Origin: Bolinopsis microptera
Lineage: Eukaryota; Ctenophora; Tentaculata; Lobata; Bolinopsidae
Length of the DNA: 64,000 bases
Direction: 5' to 3'
Assembly: GCF_026151205.1 (NCBI RefSeq)
Contig: NC_087073.1
Span: forward strand, 7,771,001 to 7,835,000
Shown: positions 46,541-57,981 of the stretch, piece after piece
Numbering within the stretch: position 1 is the stretch's first letter
Layout: each line of letters begins with the position of its first letter
Program-made: the position numbers and the translations under genes
Notes under the pieces: generated by a model
Told to the model about the DNA's origin: nothing
The model's input: the letters and a program-made list of their open reading frames with translations, nothing else
The model's database searches: none

Positions 46541-49330
46541 CTTCACTGTAGAGTTTCAACGATACAGGGGGAGCCGCACACTCGTGCGCGGCGGGTCATA
46601 CAACGTGTGACAATATTTTTCGACAACTTATATTTTCCTCCAGCGCACACAGTGAGTTTCGCGCACTTTGCAATGAATAGTCATGAATTAGTTATAATTT
46701 GACTATTGTTAATGGTCTGGCCCAGCGCGCAACTTCATAGCACTTGCCATATTTCGAGAAAAAAAGTTAACAGGTGATATTCGTAAAATATTTGTTTGTA
46801 CAAGTCCCTTTCAGCGCGCGCTACTTCGAAGAAATTTAGACGATCAGTAACATCCGTCAAGTAATAATTTTGCCAAAATCGTGTTATACAACGTAATCAA
46901 TGACAACAGAGTAACAGACATCGACAGTGATGAGTGAGCAATGATAAATGAGACGCCACGCACAAAATGATGCTTCTCGTCTAAGTCGTTCCTTACATAA
47001 TTTCACATAATTAACCACGTGCTTGCTATGACCAGAGTTGACCATTGTTAATGGTATGGCCCGAGAAGAAAGCGGCGCGCGCTATTTCGAAGAAATTTAG
47101 ACGAGTAACATCCTTCAACGGGCGCGCTTGTCATGTTTGTTTCACGCGCGCGGCGTCAGTACTGCAAACGCTAGGGCTCTGGATAGAGCAAGGAGGCGGG
47201 CGCATGCTACTGCAAGCGCAAGGGTTCTGGATCTAGAGCAATCACATAATCATATAAGTTTTTGCTACGTGACGCGCTTGTTTTCTTTGTGCTTGTCGCA
47301 GCGCCTTTAGTGTTTTTACATAAACAATTGACCATTGTTAATGATCTGACCCGGCGCGCGCTACTTCGTAGCTCTTGCCATCGAGAAGAAGAAAGCGGCG
47401 CGCGCTACTTCGAAGAAATTTAGACGAGTAACATCCGTCAACATAAACAATAAACATAAAGGATGATGATTAATCACTCTACACTTGACTGTCACGTGAC
47501 TTTTCAAACCTGTTCTCTAGCTGGCCCTGAACGACTATTCGAAACCCTAACCCTCTAGTCTGATCCCAACCGTAACCCTAACTCAATTCTTAACAAAGGC
47601 ATGTATGCTGAAACCCTATCCCCGAGTAATTAGACTAATTTCCTTATACGGTCAAATCACGTGATCGAGACAGTTTTCGCCATGAATATCTCTGATCTCG
47701 TCAGGGGAGCATTTCAACCTTATGTCATGGGAGTGATTTGGGATCAGCGTCCGAAAATACATTGATCGAAGTTGATTTCAACTGGAGGGGGCCATTTTAG
47801 AACAATATCGAAGATCGACTGTAAAGTGATTTAGCACGCTCGAAACATAAACAATAAACTCCGAATATAGATTCGGCAGAATAACAGGCTGAGCGCGCGA
47901 CCGCCTGGCCCAGTAATGCAATGAACTTTGCTCTATCCAGAGCCCTTGCGCTTGCAGTAGCGCGCGCCCGCCTTACGGTTTGACTTGTGAAACAAGCGCG
48001 CCCGCAGTGGCGCGAAAGCACATGGTTAGTTGAACAATGAACTCGTCGACATTCGGAAGCAGTCTTATAAATAATATTTTATGCATTTGTATTACTGGGC
48101 GGTTTTTAGCCTGTCATTCCGGCGAATCTTTAGCTATTCGGGTTACTCTAACCAGACCCTCTCGCTTGCAGTACGCGTATACACATGGCTATGTGAACTA
48201 TTCGGGCTAAGTGAATTACGACCATCTTAGAGATTTTTCTAAAAGGGCCCCCGATAGTTCAAACCAACTTGGATCGATGTATTTTTTCACGTTGATTCTG
48301 AATCAATCCCATGACATAAAGTTAAAATGCTCTCCTAGCGAGATATTGGTGAAAAACTGTTTCGATCACATGTTATGACCATACAAGGAAGTTGATTTAA
48401 TTTTAATCTTTAGGGTTAGGGTTTTTTTAGTTGTTGGCTTAAATTAGTTATGAACATATTTATACTTATAGCCTGGTATAATAGTTGTTACCTGGGGACC
48501 TCAGGCTATCATGTTCATTAACATATTATATAGAGATTTGGCGGAATGACAGGCTGAGCGCGGCCCAGTAAAATAATTGTAGCGCGATACACTATTGCCA
48601 CTGGGCCGTGCCGCAAATCCAATAATGCTTTTAGTTCTCGCAACCGGCACAGATCGCGTCGGCGAGATGCGAAGGATTGACATTGTGAATCAACTCTAAC
48701 CAGAGCCCTCTCGCTTGCAGTAGCGCGCAACTGCCGAATATACGGCACAGGAAACAAGCGCGTCACGCAGTACGCGTTGACACATGGCTTTATGCAGTAT
48801 AATAGCCTAATAGGGTTAGGGTTAGGATTAGGTTTAGGAAATCAGAGTAATGGTTACCTGGCGACCCCAGCACCCAAGCTAAAGATTCGCGTTCGAATAG
48901 AGATTTGCTGGGCCGCGCTTAGCCTGTCATTCCGCCTAATCTCTATGTTTATAAACATGATAGCTTGAGGTCCCCAGGTAAATAGAGATTCGCGTTCGGC
49001 GGAATGACAGGCTGAGCGCTATCATGTTCATAAATATAGAATAGAGATTAGGTGGAATGACAGGCTGAGCGCGGCCCAGTAACCCAGTCACCAGTAAATA
49101 AAAATAATGGGTGTTATTTGAAGTGTAATATAGATCGACATATATAAACCTACTATATAATACAAACCCGCAAGTTATGTAACTGGTGACCACTGACCAA
49201 TAAGTTATTGACGGCCGGTGTCAACCCATCGAGATCGTTGATCTGCGAAGCAAAAATGCTAGTTTGCGCGGCGCGTCGAAGCGGCGAAGTCCTCCAAACC
49301 AATAACTATCAAATGAAGTTTTCTCGAGCG
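46540..49330. repeat. Complex GCGCGC-rich repeat block
   Basis: A patchwork of repeated modules. Module 1 (GCGCGCTACTTCGAAGAAAT followed by TTAGACGAGTAACATCCGTC-like sequence) occurs near 46815, 47080 and 47400. Module 2 (GGAATGACAGGCTGAGCGC) occurs in both orientations near 47880, 48115, 48545, 48920, 49005 and 49055. Module 3 (CCAGAGCCCT... GCTTGCAGTAGCGCGC) occurs near 47935, 48150 and 48705, and inverted near 47175-47230. TTAGGGTTAGG-type stretches are scattered through it. No protein-coding gene was recognised. The block looks like nested non-autonomous elements. Confidence 0.7.
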
Positions 49331-50040
49331 TGCTAAATCACTTCATATACTGATACAGTCGTGAGTCGATCTTCGAGATTTTTCTAAAAGGACCCCCGAC
49401 AGTTGAGACCAACTTTAATCGATGCATTTTCGGACGCTGATCACCCCCATGACATTGGACATAGGGTTAAGATGCTCCTCTGCCGAGATATTGACGAAAA
49501 CTGCCTCGATCACGTGATATGACCGTATAAGGAAGTTAGTCTAATTACTCATTAGGGTTATATTAGGGTTTCAGCAGAGGGGTCGTTCACATATTACGTA
49601 ATCAATATTTGGCAATTTTTACCCCCCCTCCGTAATCAACCGTAATCAAGACCGAACCCCCCCCTTCCCCCATATATTACGTAATCAAAGTTTGACACCC
49701 CCGCCCCCCGTAATCAAGACCAACCCCCTTCTATATTACGTAATCAAGATTAGACAACCCCCCACCACATTGCCCATTTTTGAGTTAAATTTTGATGTAG
49801 AGACACAAGAAATACACATTATTCATTGTTGTCTGAGACTTTGAAAACCCCCCCTCGGCTGATTACGTAATATGTGACCGACCCCATACGCTTTTGTTAA
49901 GGATTGGATGAGGGTTAGGGTTGGGATCAGATTAGAGGGTTAGGGTTTCGAATAGTCGTTCAGGGCCAGCTAGAAAACGGGTTGAAAAAGTCACGTGACA
50001 GTCGAGTGTAGAGTGTAGAGTGATAAATCATCATCCAAGT
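47460..50040. repeat. Long inverted repeat, arms ~47460-47835 and ~49330-50040
   Basis: The left arm runs from GATGATTAATCACTCTACAC through GTCACGTGAC, TAACCCTCTAGTCTGATCCC and CACGTGATCGAGACAGTTTT to GATTTAGCACGCTCGA. The right arm gives the reverse complement in the same order with modest divergence. It is longer because it carries a ~308-bp insertion at 49578-49885. The inter-arm DNA is the module-rich block described separately. Confidence 0.75.
49578..49885. mobile_element. MITE-like insertion with 25-bp terminal inverted repeats
   Basis: The ends are GGGGTCGTTCACATATTACG continuing to TAATC, and the inverted copy with a single mismatch at 49861-49885. The interior repeats GTAATCAA and TTACGTAAT motifs between C-rich runs. 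The equivalent point in the opposite arm of the surrounding inverted repeat (near 47605-47612) lacks it, so this is an insertion. No transposase is present and the target duplication is unclear. Confidence 0.7.
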
Positions 50041-50520
50041 TTTCTCATGTAATTGATCAATGATCATATTCATACTATACGCAGTGCAAGCTATACTTAC
50101 GTTACAAAGAACAAGAAATGATCAAGTACTGCAGGCCTAAAAAGTAATTAGTCTAGGATCGATCTCAATTGTGTTGAACATTAAAACTAAATGTGTATAC
50201 AGTATACACATTACACCCTCAACACTGCATGAACTATAAAAACATGACATTACACATTTCCATTCGATATTTTTTTGTTCGCGAACGCTTTTGGCTCTCA
50301 GTTATACTTATTGGAATACGACATAAAACTTATATTATTGTAAATTCAAAATTAATGCCAATGATATCATATCCAATATGACCATGGTCGACTTTGTCCA
50401 AATTTTAGGTTGACTATTTATTGTTTATGTTCCATATTGCTGAAGTAGGCCAGAGTTCTAGTTTTTTTAACACATTTACGTAGTCTCAATTTCCTTGCTT
50501 TGATCCTCTAACTTTAAGTG

Positions 50521-51303
50521 ATGATGAAGACAGCAGTGGTTCTATCCATTCTTTCAGTAGTCGTGATCTCCACCACAGAAAACAAAGAGGGTGTGTCTTG
50601 CTATGATGGGTGTGTGGTGGTAAAAGATATTTTTTACAGCGGGATGTCATCTGATATGACTATGGATCTTGTACCAGATGAGGACAGTGAGTAACTTTAA
50701 CAATGAATAGTATTAATATTCAAACAGGTTGGAAGATACAAACTATTTTTATTAATTGCTCCGCTTGCAGTTCTATTGTCTATGAAGTATGAGAGATAAC
50801 AGTCACTTGATAATTAATAATGATATATCTACTATTATCAAAATTGCAAACAAAATTTCCAAGCTAAATGCAGCTCGAACTTCGTTGATTTTATTGCATA
50901 TTGACTAAATGCTAAATTAATTTCACTTTCAGAAGAGTGTAGCAAGAACAGCACCATTTTAAAATGCGCCAATGATGAGGTTTGCAACGTGTTGTCCGTT
51001 AATATAACAGCCTTTTTTGAGGGTTACGTCACCATACCAGGTGCCATTTCATTGAGGAGGGACGCTTGTAGACCTGCTGGGAACGTTCTCGGCAATGAAG
51101 AATGTAAACAGATCGAAGCAGAGGTTGTGAGCAAGATGACACCGATGTTCACAGCTGTTGGTTTAAATATCATCATGGACCCAGAATCAAGCTGTGATGA
51201 GAACAAGACAAGGGACTGCACTGAGGGTTGTATCTCCTCGGCAGGACCGATATCAATCAGTGCTGTATTCTTAATCATGACCAGTCTACTAGTGTTCGCT
51301 TAG
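50521..51303 (+). CDS. Secreted, probably GPI-anchored cysteine-rich protein, 2 exons
   Basis: Exons 50521-50686 and 50933-51303 are joined with donor GTGAGT and acceptor TTTCAG (phase 1), giving 178 residues. There is a signal peptide (MMKTAVVLSILSVVVISTT). About ten cysteines are spread through the mature part (SCYDGC, ECSKN, KCANDEVCN, ACRPAG, ECKQ, CDENKTRDCTEGC). N-glycosylation sequons are present. The hydrophobic C-terminus (ISISAVFLIMTSLLVFA) ends at the stop codon with no charged tail, typical of a GPI-attachment signal. The layout recalls Ly6/uPAR-like or other small disulfide-rich surface proteins, but the spacing does not match the canonical three-finger pattern, so no family is assigned. 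AATAAA is at 51427. Confidence 0.7.
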
Positions 51304-52875
51304 CGGAACAGTGGGACGTTATTCAGGTATTGACAATTTACGTAACTTGCTTATAAGTGAAGACATTGATGATTGAGAACTAGATAAAGTAGCCACAAAT
51401 TGTGTTTGACAATTGATTTCGTTGATAATAAAACTTCCGCAGTTTTTTATTTATGTAATATTATGATATGTACGAATGTAAACTATTCTTGAATTCTTGT
51501 ATTTCCTGGCACCTGTTATGTTAAATTGTACCAGATTCTACTTGACTATTTGATAACGGTTTATACCAACCAATTTTTAATTTCTGCCATATTATCATTT
51601 AAAGTTCACTATACTGAACTAAATAATTTGTTGTCAAAGTGACAGTGACGGATGTTTGATATTATACCGATAATCCCAATATTTGAATAATATGAGAAGA
51701 TAAGAATGATCTCTAAATCCCTAAACCTAGAATTAACACCTCGTCTGGCCCACTGTAAAGTTTGAAATGTTAGCAGATGGACTGATGACAGTTGAACATG
51801 ACCGTGGAAAACCAATTAGTGACCGTAGTGACGTCAGGTGCATTGACACTTGATCAAACGACAACAAGCTTTTAATTTGGTGATAAGTCAATGTAATCAC
51901 AACAAGAATTAACAAACCAATTATGACGGTTTAGGCTTGACAATAACCTTGGGAGAATATTCATATTCTGTTTGTGATTAACAATGATTTATATATCGAT
52001 CAGTTGTGGACAACTACAAGATTCTCTCAAATTTGTTCAATTCTGTAGAAGTTATGATCTGGAATGTTGTTCATCAACTGGCCACTTGCGCTTCTAAAAT
52101 GTGAAATTGTAGTCTGATGAATCGAATGCGTAATGTACAATTTAGACGAGTGAATTATACACGTCTCGTCTTTCTCCGCTATATCACTCACCACTTTTAA
52201 TCAAACAACAGCCCGGAATAACGGAACGCCCTGTGCATTAATTAATTTAAGCAGCTTGCACGTGCAGAATTAGCAATCAGTCGCCCTGAGTAACACTAAC
52301 AGCTCTCAGTAGCAAAGCTTCACTTCACTCCGCAGAAACTCGAAATAACCATGAACCTGCAACTTCGGGAAGTTGCAGACTTATAGACAGGCGATACGAC
52401 CTATGTAGAACTTTTAACAGATATGGCAAATGGAAGTGGAGCCAATGATACGCTATACTCATGTACCGATATCCAGTACACCATTACTTAACACCATGAT
52501 CCGAGACTACATATATATATATATATATATCTGTTCAGTTACTACTAAATTATGTTTCACGAGTAATTTTATAGCATTACAATCTTTGATGCGTTCCACG
52601 ATTTAGTTTTAATAAACGAAGCTTTTGAGAAACGTTCCTTACACGATATTTAACTTTACTTTGCCTCCGTCGCCCCACCCGATGACAATTTACTAACCAC
52701 GAACCTACGTTATAATTACCAGTAGGTGTGTTTAATGTTCATCAGTCGCAATGCACCGGTCGACTCGATTAATAAGGTATAAATGAACCACAAATGGAGA
52801 ATGTATTCTGTTTTCGCCCCTCATGTAATGCCTAGTAAGCTGTTTATTGATTAACACATAACTTTATTTCACCAG
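51304..52875. other. Intergenic region between GPI-protein and class A GPCR genes
   Basis: No gene recognised. A short (AT)n run lies at about 52509-52530. GGTATAAATGAAC at about 52776-52788 is a plausible TATA element for the GPCR downstream. Confidence 0.4.
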
Positions 52876-53928
52876 ATGAATAAATCAGCACTACCGGAAA
52901 AACTCTTGGCATGTCTCGCCAAAACTTCGACGCTGTCGGACGAGGCCCCCAATATGGCACCTTGGTTGATTCTCATCGCCTCAGGACACGGAATACTCGG
53001 AATTCAGAGCCTTATCTGTAACGGCGTGGTGTTCTCCTACTACGTTTCAAAGTACCGAGAGCTGGTCCCCTTTATGTACCTCAGCTTGGCGAGTTGTGAC
53101 GTCATTACAGGTCTGACTGCTCTGATAAACGCCCTGATCCTCGCCTTGATTGTGCTACTAAAGGATAGACTATCTGAAGAAACAGTAGAGTGGGTGCTAA
53201 CTGTCATGATAACTATATACTGTGGTATGATCATGTTTACAGCCAGGGTATCAGTTGCATATAACGTGATCGTGGCCGTGGTACGCACCAAGAGTCTCAC
53301 CCGACCTTTCTCCAGACAGCGTCTCCTTTACGTGGTGATCTCGGTTGTTCTCATCCCACTGTCCCTTTCTCCGCTAGTAGGGTTCCAGATAAAGTTTTTC
53401 CTGGACAATAACATGATAGACTATATGTTGTTTACCCCCTATTTGGGAGCCAAGTGGCTGGGATGGATTGGACTACAACTCAACATTCTCCTTCCGTTTC
53501 TCCTACCTTCTATAGTAGCTGTGATATGTATGGCTATCCAGAGCTACACACTCATCAAAACAAGAGGTCTACAAGTACACCGGACAAACCGGCAGAGAGA
53601 CGTAACTAAAACTATAGTCCTACTTACCCTTCTGTTCTTTGTCTGCAACACTGCCTTCGCTATATCTTTCTACGTGGACATGTTTACCTACTTTGTAACC
53701 TGTCTGCCTCCTTATCAGAGGTTTCTAGTGGGATGTGTCGTTACAGGGTCTCTGAGCATGATTAACGCTGCCTTCAATCCAATCATCATGATCAGCCGAG
53801 GCGCCAAACTCCGAGCATACGCTTTCGGGAGACTTGGAAGGGAGTACCATAGTCTCCAGAGGATGGTTAGACTCAACTCAGACTCAACAAGGTCTAAAGT
53901 TTCAGGCCAGTCCAGCTCGTACCAATGA
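52876..53928 (+). CDS. Divergent class A (rhodopsin-like) GPCR, intronless
   Basis: A 350-residue protein with seven hydrophobic segments. TM1 carries the conserved Asn (SLICNGVVFSYY). TM2 has LASCD, matching the LAxxD motif. TM3 ends RVSVAYNVIVAVVRTKSLTRP, with no DRY. TM6 lacks CWxP (LLFFVCNTAFAISFY). TM7 reads SMINAAFNPIIM in place of NPxxY. The Ser-rich C-tail (SDSTRSKVSGQSSSYQ) could take phosphorylation. The TTTCACCAG just before the ATG looks like a splice acceptor, so a 5' UTR intron is possible. Lineage-specific receptors with such altered motifs are common in cnidarians and some other invertebrates. The ligand is unknown. Confidence 0.85.
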   Translation: MNKSALPEKLLACLAKTSTLSDEAPNMAPWLILIASGHGILGIQSLICNGVVFSYYVSKYRELVPFMYLSLASCDVITGLTALINALILALIVLLKDRLSEETVEWVLTVMITIYCGMIMFTARVSVAYNVIVAVVRTKSLTRPFSRQRLLYVVISVVLIPLSLSPLVGFQIKFFLDNNMIDYMLFTPYLGAKWLGWIGLQLNILLPFLLPSIVAVICMAIQSYTLIKTRGLQVHRTNRQRDVTKTIVLLTLLFFVCNTAFAISFYVDMFTYFVTCLPPYQRFLVGCVVTGSLSMINAAFNPIIMISRGAKLRAYAFGRLGREYHSLQRMVRLNSDSTRSKVSGQSSSYQ

Positions 53929-54417
53929 ATCAGGATTGAAAAGTGTACAAGACATTGAGCAGCAGTCTTGTATGACAGACAATGAATCATGAGACGATGT
54001 ATAAAACACAAATCGTGGTCAGATATCACGATTCACCCAGAGTAATTCATTGACCCTCTTGGTAATTTAACTGTTATGCACTATTCTTTATGTTATTACA
54101 GAACTGATGAAGTGTTTTTAGAAACTAATTTGTTTCTCGTTTGTCCAGCCTAATTTCTTGAAAATTTCCAATAATTCTCCAGTTACCAGTATAGTATCGA
54201 CCACTCGTCAAATAACTGGCTTGTACATTCATCTCTGTATCATATTTTGCAGTATAGCACGAAAATTCGTTAGTTAGCATAGTGAAGCGGCTTGTAAAAG
54301 GTACTCCATTCTATTATCAATAATCAAACGTATTATATTGATTCGAGCGATGGTGGATGAACGTGACCGGATGCGTGCGAATAGGATATAATCGATAGAA
54401 TTCTCGAATATACCTTA

Positions 54418-55214
54418 CTCGGGATTATTATGACCGGGATAAAGTGGCGGGTTTAGGGTAATTTCGCCATATTTTTCCCGAACCACATTTTCACCGGTCG
54501 TTAATAAACCCGCCGACTCAGCTTTTAGGGTTCCCAAGGGGTATGGGTGCTCATATTTTAATCATTAATGGTTGTCTTATATTCACTAAAGAAGACTATT
54601 GGGACACTTGTTGTAGGTTTTTCGACTTCATTTGGCTAAAATTGCAAAAAATTCACCTTTTTGCCCAATTCTTGTCATATATCCTTATATTGTCAAAGTT
54701 GATTTAAATAGGCCAATTTTTAATTTCTTAGGTATTGACTATTTCTACATAATGAAATAGGACTCAAAGTAAAAGTAACGGTTAAATTAAAACTCGAATT
54801 AATTAAAACGGTCAATAACATGAATCAGTTTCATCAGTCATTTATTCATAATTCTAAACAATGTGAACGATGCATTCTTTCGAAGATTTTCTACAAATTG
54901 AGTCATAATGGTTATTTGATACACGTAAACATGTAATGCTAATTCAAAACAACGAATTTGCTAGAGTCTACTTTCAAGAATTATTGATAATTCGACTTGT
55001 TTCACAAGTTTTAGCAATGCGAAAATTTCTGAACCTGCTTATCTCTAATAAGGAAATTTACATCTGAGACAAAATTTTTGAATCTAAAATTGAAAGGTTG
55101 GACACCGGTAAAATGGCGACCGGGAAAATGTGGTGGGTTTTGAGCAATTTCGCCATATTTTTCCCGAACCATATTTTAACCGGTCGTTAATAAACCCGTC
55201 GTAATAATCCCGAG
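54418..55214. mobile_element. PIF/Harbinger-like MITE, 797 bp, TTA target duplication
   Basis: The element begins CTCGGGATTATTATGACCGG and ends with the inverted match ending TAATAATCCCGAG. It is flanked by TTA on both sides (54415-54417 and 55215-55217), as usual for PIF/Harbinger elements. The subterminal ~80 bp are also inverted (AATTTCGCCATATTTTTCCC occurs near both ends, here in the same orientation within a diverged palindrome). No transposase is present. Confidence 0.7.
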
Positions 55215-55536
55215 TTAGGTATATAAATAATGTTGGTGTGCGCGCGAAAAATGCGATGCTTTTATTGTGAATGAGACCCCGCGCCTTACAATCTATGCTT
55301 ATGAAAACTGTGACAGGAACATACTCAGAGTTTCTGTAAGATCAAAATTTTCTTAGCAAAATCAACTTTAAAGTACAATAATCAACAACTGATTAAAACA
55401 TTCCAAATAACGTAGAAAAGCGGCGAAATAAGTTAAATGCTAATGAAGTAATAATTATCATGTCTGTAAAGTATAAATGTTTCAACAGTTAAATCCAATC
55501 GTTAACTGTAAACTGTCCCCACTCCCCAAAAGGACA

Positions 55537-57981
55537 CTAAATCAAACGCTCCCAAACATAAACACAAATCAGCGATAAAATGCGTTCCCAAAACTGAATA
55601 TGATCAATATCTCTGCACTCGTCCTGGTCTTTTAGCACAGCAAAAACATCAAGGTTGAAAAATTTAGTCCGTTTCATAACAACCAATGAAACTTTTTCTG
55701 GTTTTCCAGGAACTTGGGTACGTTTTGAGAGGAGACCAATTTCTCCTTTGTCAGAAGACTCATCATCAAGAATAACCAACATATCAACTTTACCTTTTAG
55801 AAAATCGAGCAGCTTCTTGAAACGAGGATAAGTCCAATCCTGCAGAAGCTTGTAAATCGACGATCTTTCTTCAAGAAGATTCTTCAGAAAACTCAAGCTA
55901 CCCATGAGCTCTTTAAGATGTCTATAATTGAAATCGTCTTTAAGAATACTACTGCCATGATAAGATAGTTCCAGGGAGATTGTGTTCTTAGTAGTTGGTG
56001 GACGCAACAGTTTTTGAATTAGCCCATCTCTATGATAACTTCTCACAGATCGTTCTAGAAGCTCCCTCAGTTCCTTTTCAGCCCGGAGCTTTGCGGTTTG
56101 ATACGACTCTTGTTTATTCAAAGTGTTGAAGAACTGAGAATTTACACGAGATCGTGCATCGAACAAACTCAAGCCATCTTCCGATCCGGTTGAGGAAGCT
56201 ACTGATCCGGTTAAACTTTCATTCCGAGTTCGTAGGTACAACTGCTCTTTAAGAAGGGTGGATGAGGGTGAATCAAATTGTTTTGAAGTTAGAATAACGT
56301 AGTAGGACAGACCAAACTCCCAGGCGCTAACTTTACTTAAAGTCAACTCGGATACAATAATAGCAAGTCTATAGTTATCCTGAAAGTCTTCCTGCATGTC
56401 TTGTGGTATTAAAACCAAGAGTTTAGACTCCTCGAGTTTCTTGCTTCCTGTATTTGTCTCGCTGGGTATCGTGAACAACCCGAAAGAATCTTGGTTTTTG
56501 ACTATGTAATCGTGTAAATTGTCAGGGTTAATGTTTGGGGTTGAGTAGGTGAAATCGGTAAAGTGTTTCATCCAGCACTTGATATGGGGCGGTTCAGGGA
56601 CTGTTTCATAGTGTTTCACAATGCTCTGAACACAGTAATGAACTGGCAATCTCTGTATCACACGGAAATCTTTCTGGTGAGCCACCAAGGAGTCGTAAAT
56701 AGCCTGAACCATCCAATTATAGTTAAAACTGTTGGTGTGAGTGAGCCCCTTTAAATTAGAACATTCTTGGAATAGTCTCAATCTATTATCATAATCAAAG
56801 CCATATAGCTTCACGCAGAAAGTGGAGTTTTGAATGAGGACTCCAAGAAGTATACGTCCACCACCCACTGTTTCCTTACAAAGGAGCGCTTCATTGTCAT
56901 CATAATTTAGTGTGTTAATGACTTCAACGTCCTTGTTTAACCCACGTGGCAAGTACTTCAATGTCATGTTGATACCCCGTGCTGGTTCACGGAGGTAGGC
57001 GATGAACCTGTCGAACAGTTGGTTCTTGAAGTGCAGGAACCAGGCTGGTTCCTCTAAAGTTATGTCATTAGACATGTTACTGACGTAGGAAAACGTTTCT
57101 CTGTCTGATTGGGAGGATGTGAGTTTGGAACTGAAGAGAAGAGGCGAAGCAATGTAGTGCATCAGTCGAGCATTCTTCTTTAGAAGTTTAGCTTGTTCAC
57201 AAGAGATGTTGTTAGGCAGATCCGGATCGTCCAGATCAACCTTAATCTCCTCTTCTTCCTTTTTCTGATTTGCAGCGCGCATGTACATTCCCAACTGGCT
57301 GGCGTGTCTGATCAGGGGATCACGTGATCTCAACTGATTCCCTTCTACCCCCAATATTCCGGGGTGATAATGATCGTACAAATGCTCGTAATATTCTGTC
57401 AATCCCTTGTTCTTGAAGGTGCTCTGTTGTTTATCAGCTGCATGTTGATCAGATGCCGGCTCTCTCTGATCCATGAACTGATCCAGCTCCTCCTCATTCT
57501 GAGGGAGCAGTTCAGATTGTGCGTAATGGGGAGGAAGCTCGTGCCGTGCTTTGAGGAGGAGCAGTCTGTTCAACACCATCTTCCGGGTGTTCAGCCACGT
57601 GACTAGACTTTTAATTGAAGCTATAAACGGGTCTTTAACCTGTTTGTGAACGTTGTAGAAGTAGAAGTTTAACTTTTTGCAGTTTAGAGTAACCATGATG
57701 TGCATTTGTCTGGGTACCTCTAGTTTCTCATCTCCCTGTCTGACGTCTATAGTGCCTGTTTCTAAGGACAGTATCTGCTCGATGTTCGGACGCTCGTCGT
57801 TCACCATAAGATCGGAGCCGTGGCGCAGTTTGACGCGGCTCTCGTTCCAGAGAGAAGGGCGCCGTGCGACCAGGACAATCCCGCTGTTTTCTATCTCGTC
57901 CTCTTTGTGGCAGGTCGGTGGTATCATCTTGTAGTCTGTGTCTTGTCCGAATATTCGCACTTTGAAGTTACCAGAAAGTCC
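55537..57981 (-). CDS. SZT2: SZT2 terminal exon (815 codons including stop)
   Basis: One uninterrupted coding exon after acceptor CTCCTTTCAG, starting GLSGNFKVRIFGQDTDYK. Notable segments are MHIMVTLNCKKLNFYFYNVH, a QFMDQREPASDQ linker, an acidic EEEEIKVDLDD stretch and the final FFNLDVFAVLKDQDE / IQFWERILSLICVYVWERLI. The stop is at 55537. It is far larger than the 95-363-nt exons before it, which suggests introns were lost from the 3' end of the gene. Confidence 0.85.
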   Translation of the reverse strand, partial: GLSGNFKVRIFGQDTDYKMIPPTCHKEDEIENSGIVLVARRPSLWNESRVKLRHGSDLMVNDERPNIEQILSLETGTIDVRQGDEKLEVPRQMHIMVTLNCKKLNFYFYNVHKQVKDPFIASIKSLVTWLNTRKMVLNRLLLLKARHELPPHYAQSELLPQNEEELDQFMDQREPASDQHAADKQQSTFKNKGLTEYYEHLYDHYHPGILGVEGNQLRSRDPLIRHASQLGMYMRAANQKKEEEEIKVDLDDPDLPNNISCEQAKLLKKNARLMHYIASPLLFSSKLTSSQSDRETFSYVSNMSNDITLEEPAWFLHFKNQLFDRFIAYLREPARGINMTLKYLPRGLNKDVEVINTLNYDDNEALLCKETVGGGRILLGVLIQNSTFCVKLYGFDYDNRLRLFQECSNLKGLTHTNSFNYNWMVQAIYDSLVAHQKDFRVIQRLPVHYCVQSIVKHYETVPEPPHIKCWMKHFTDFTYSTPNINPDNLHDYIVKNQDSFGLFTIPSETNTGSKKLEESKLLVLIPQDMQEDFQDNYRLAIIVSELTLSKVSAWEFGLSYYVILTSKQFDSPSSTLLKEQLYLRTRNESLTGSVASSTGSEDGLSLFDARSRVNSQFFNTLNKQESYQTAKLRAEKELRELLERSVRSYHRDGLIQKLLRPPTTKNTISLELSYHGSSILKDDFNYRHLKELMGSLSFLKNLLEERSSIYKLLQDWTYPRFKKLLDFLKGKVDMLVILDDESSDKGEIGLLSKRTQVPGKPEKVSLVVMKRTKFFNLDVFAVLKDQDECRDIDHIQFWERILSLICVYVWERLI

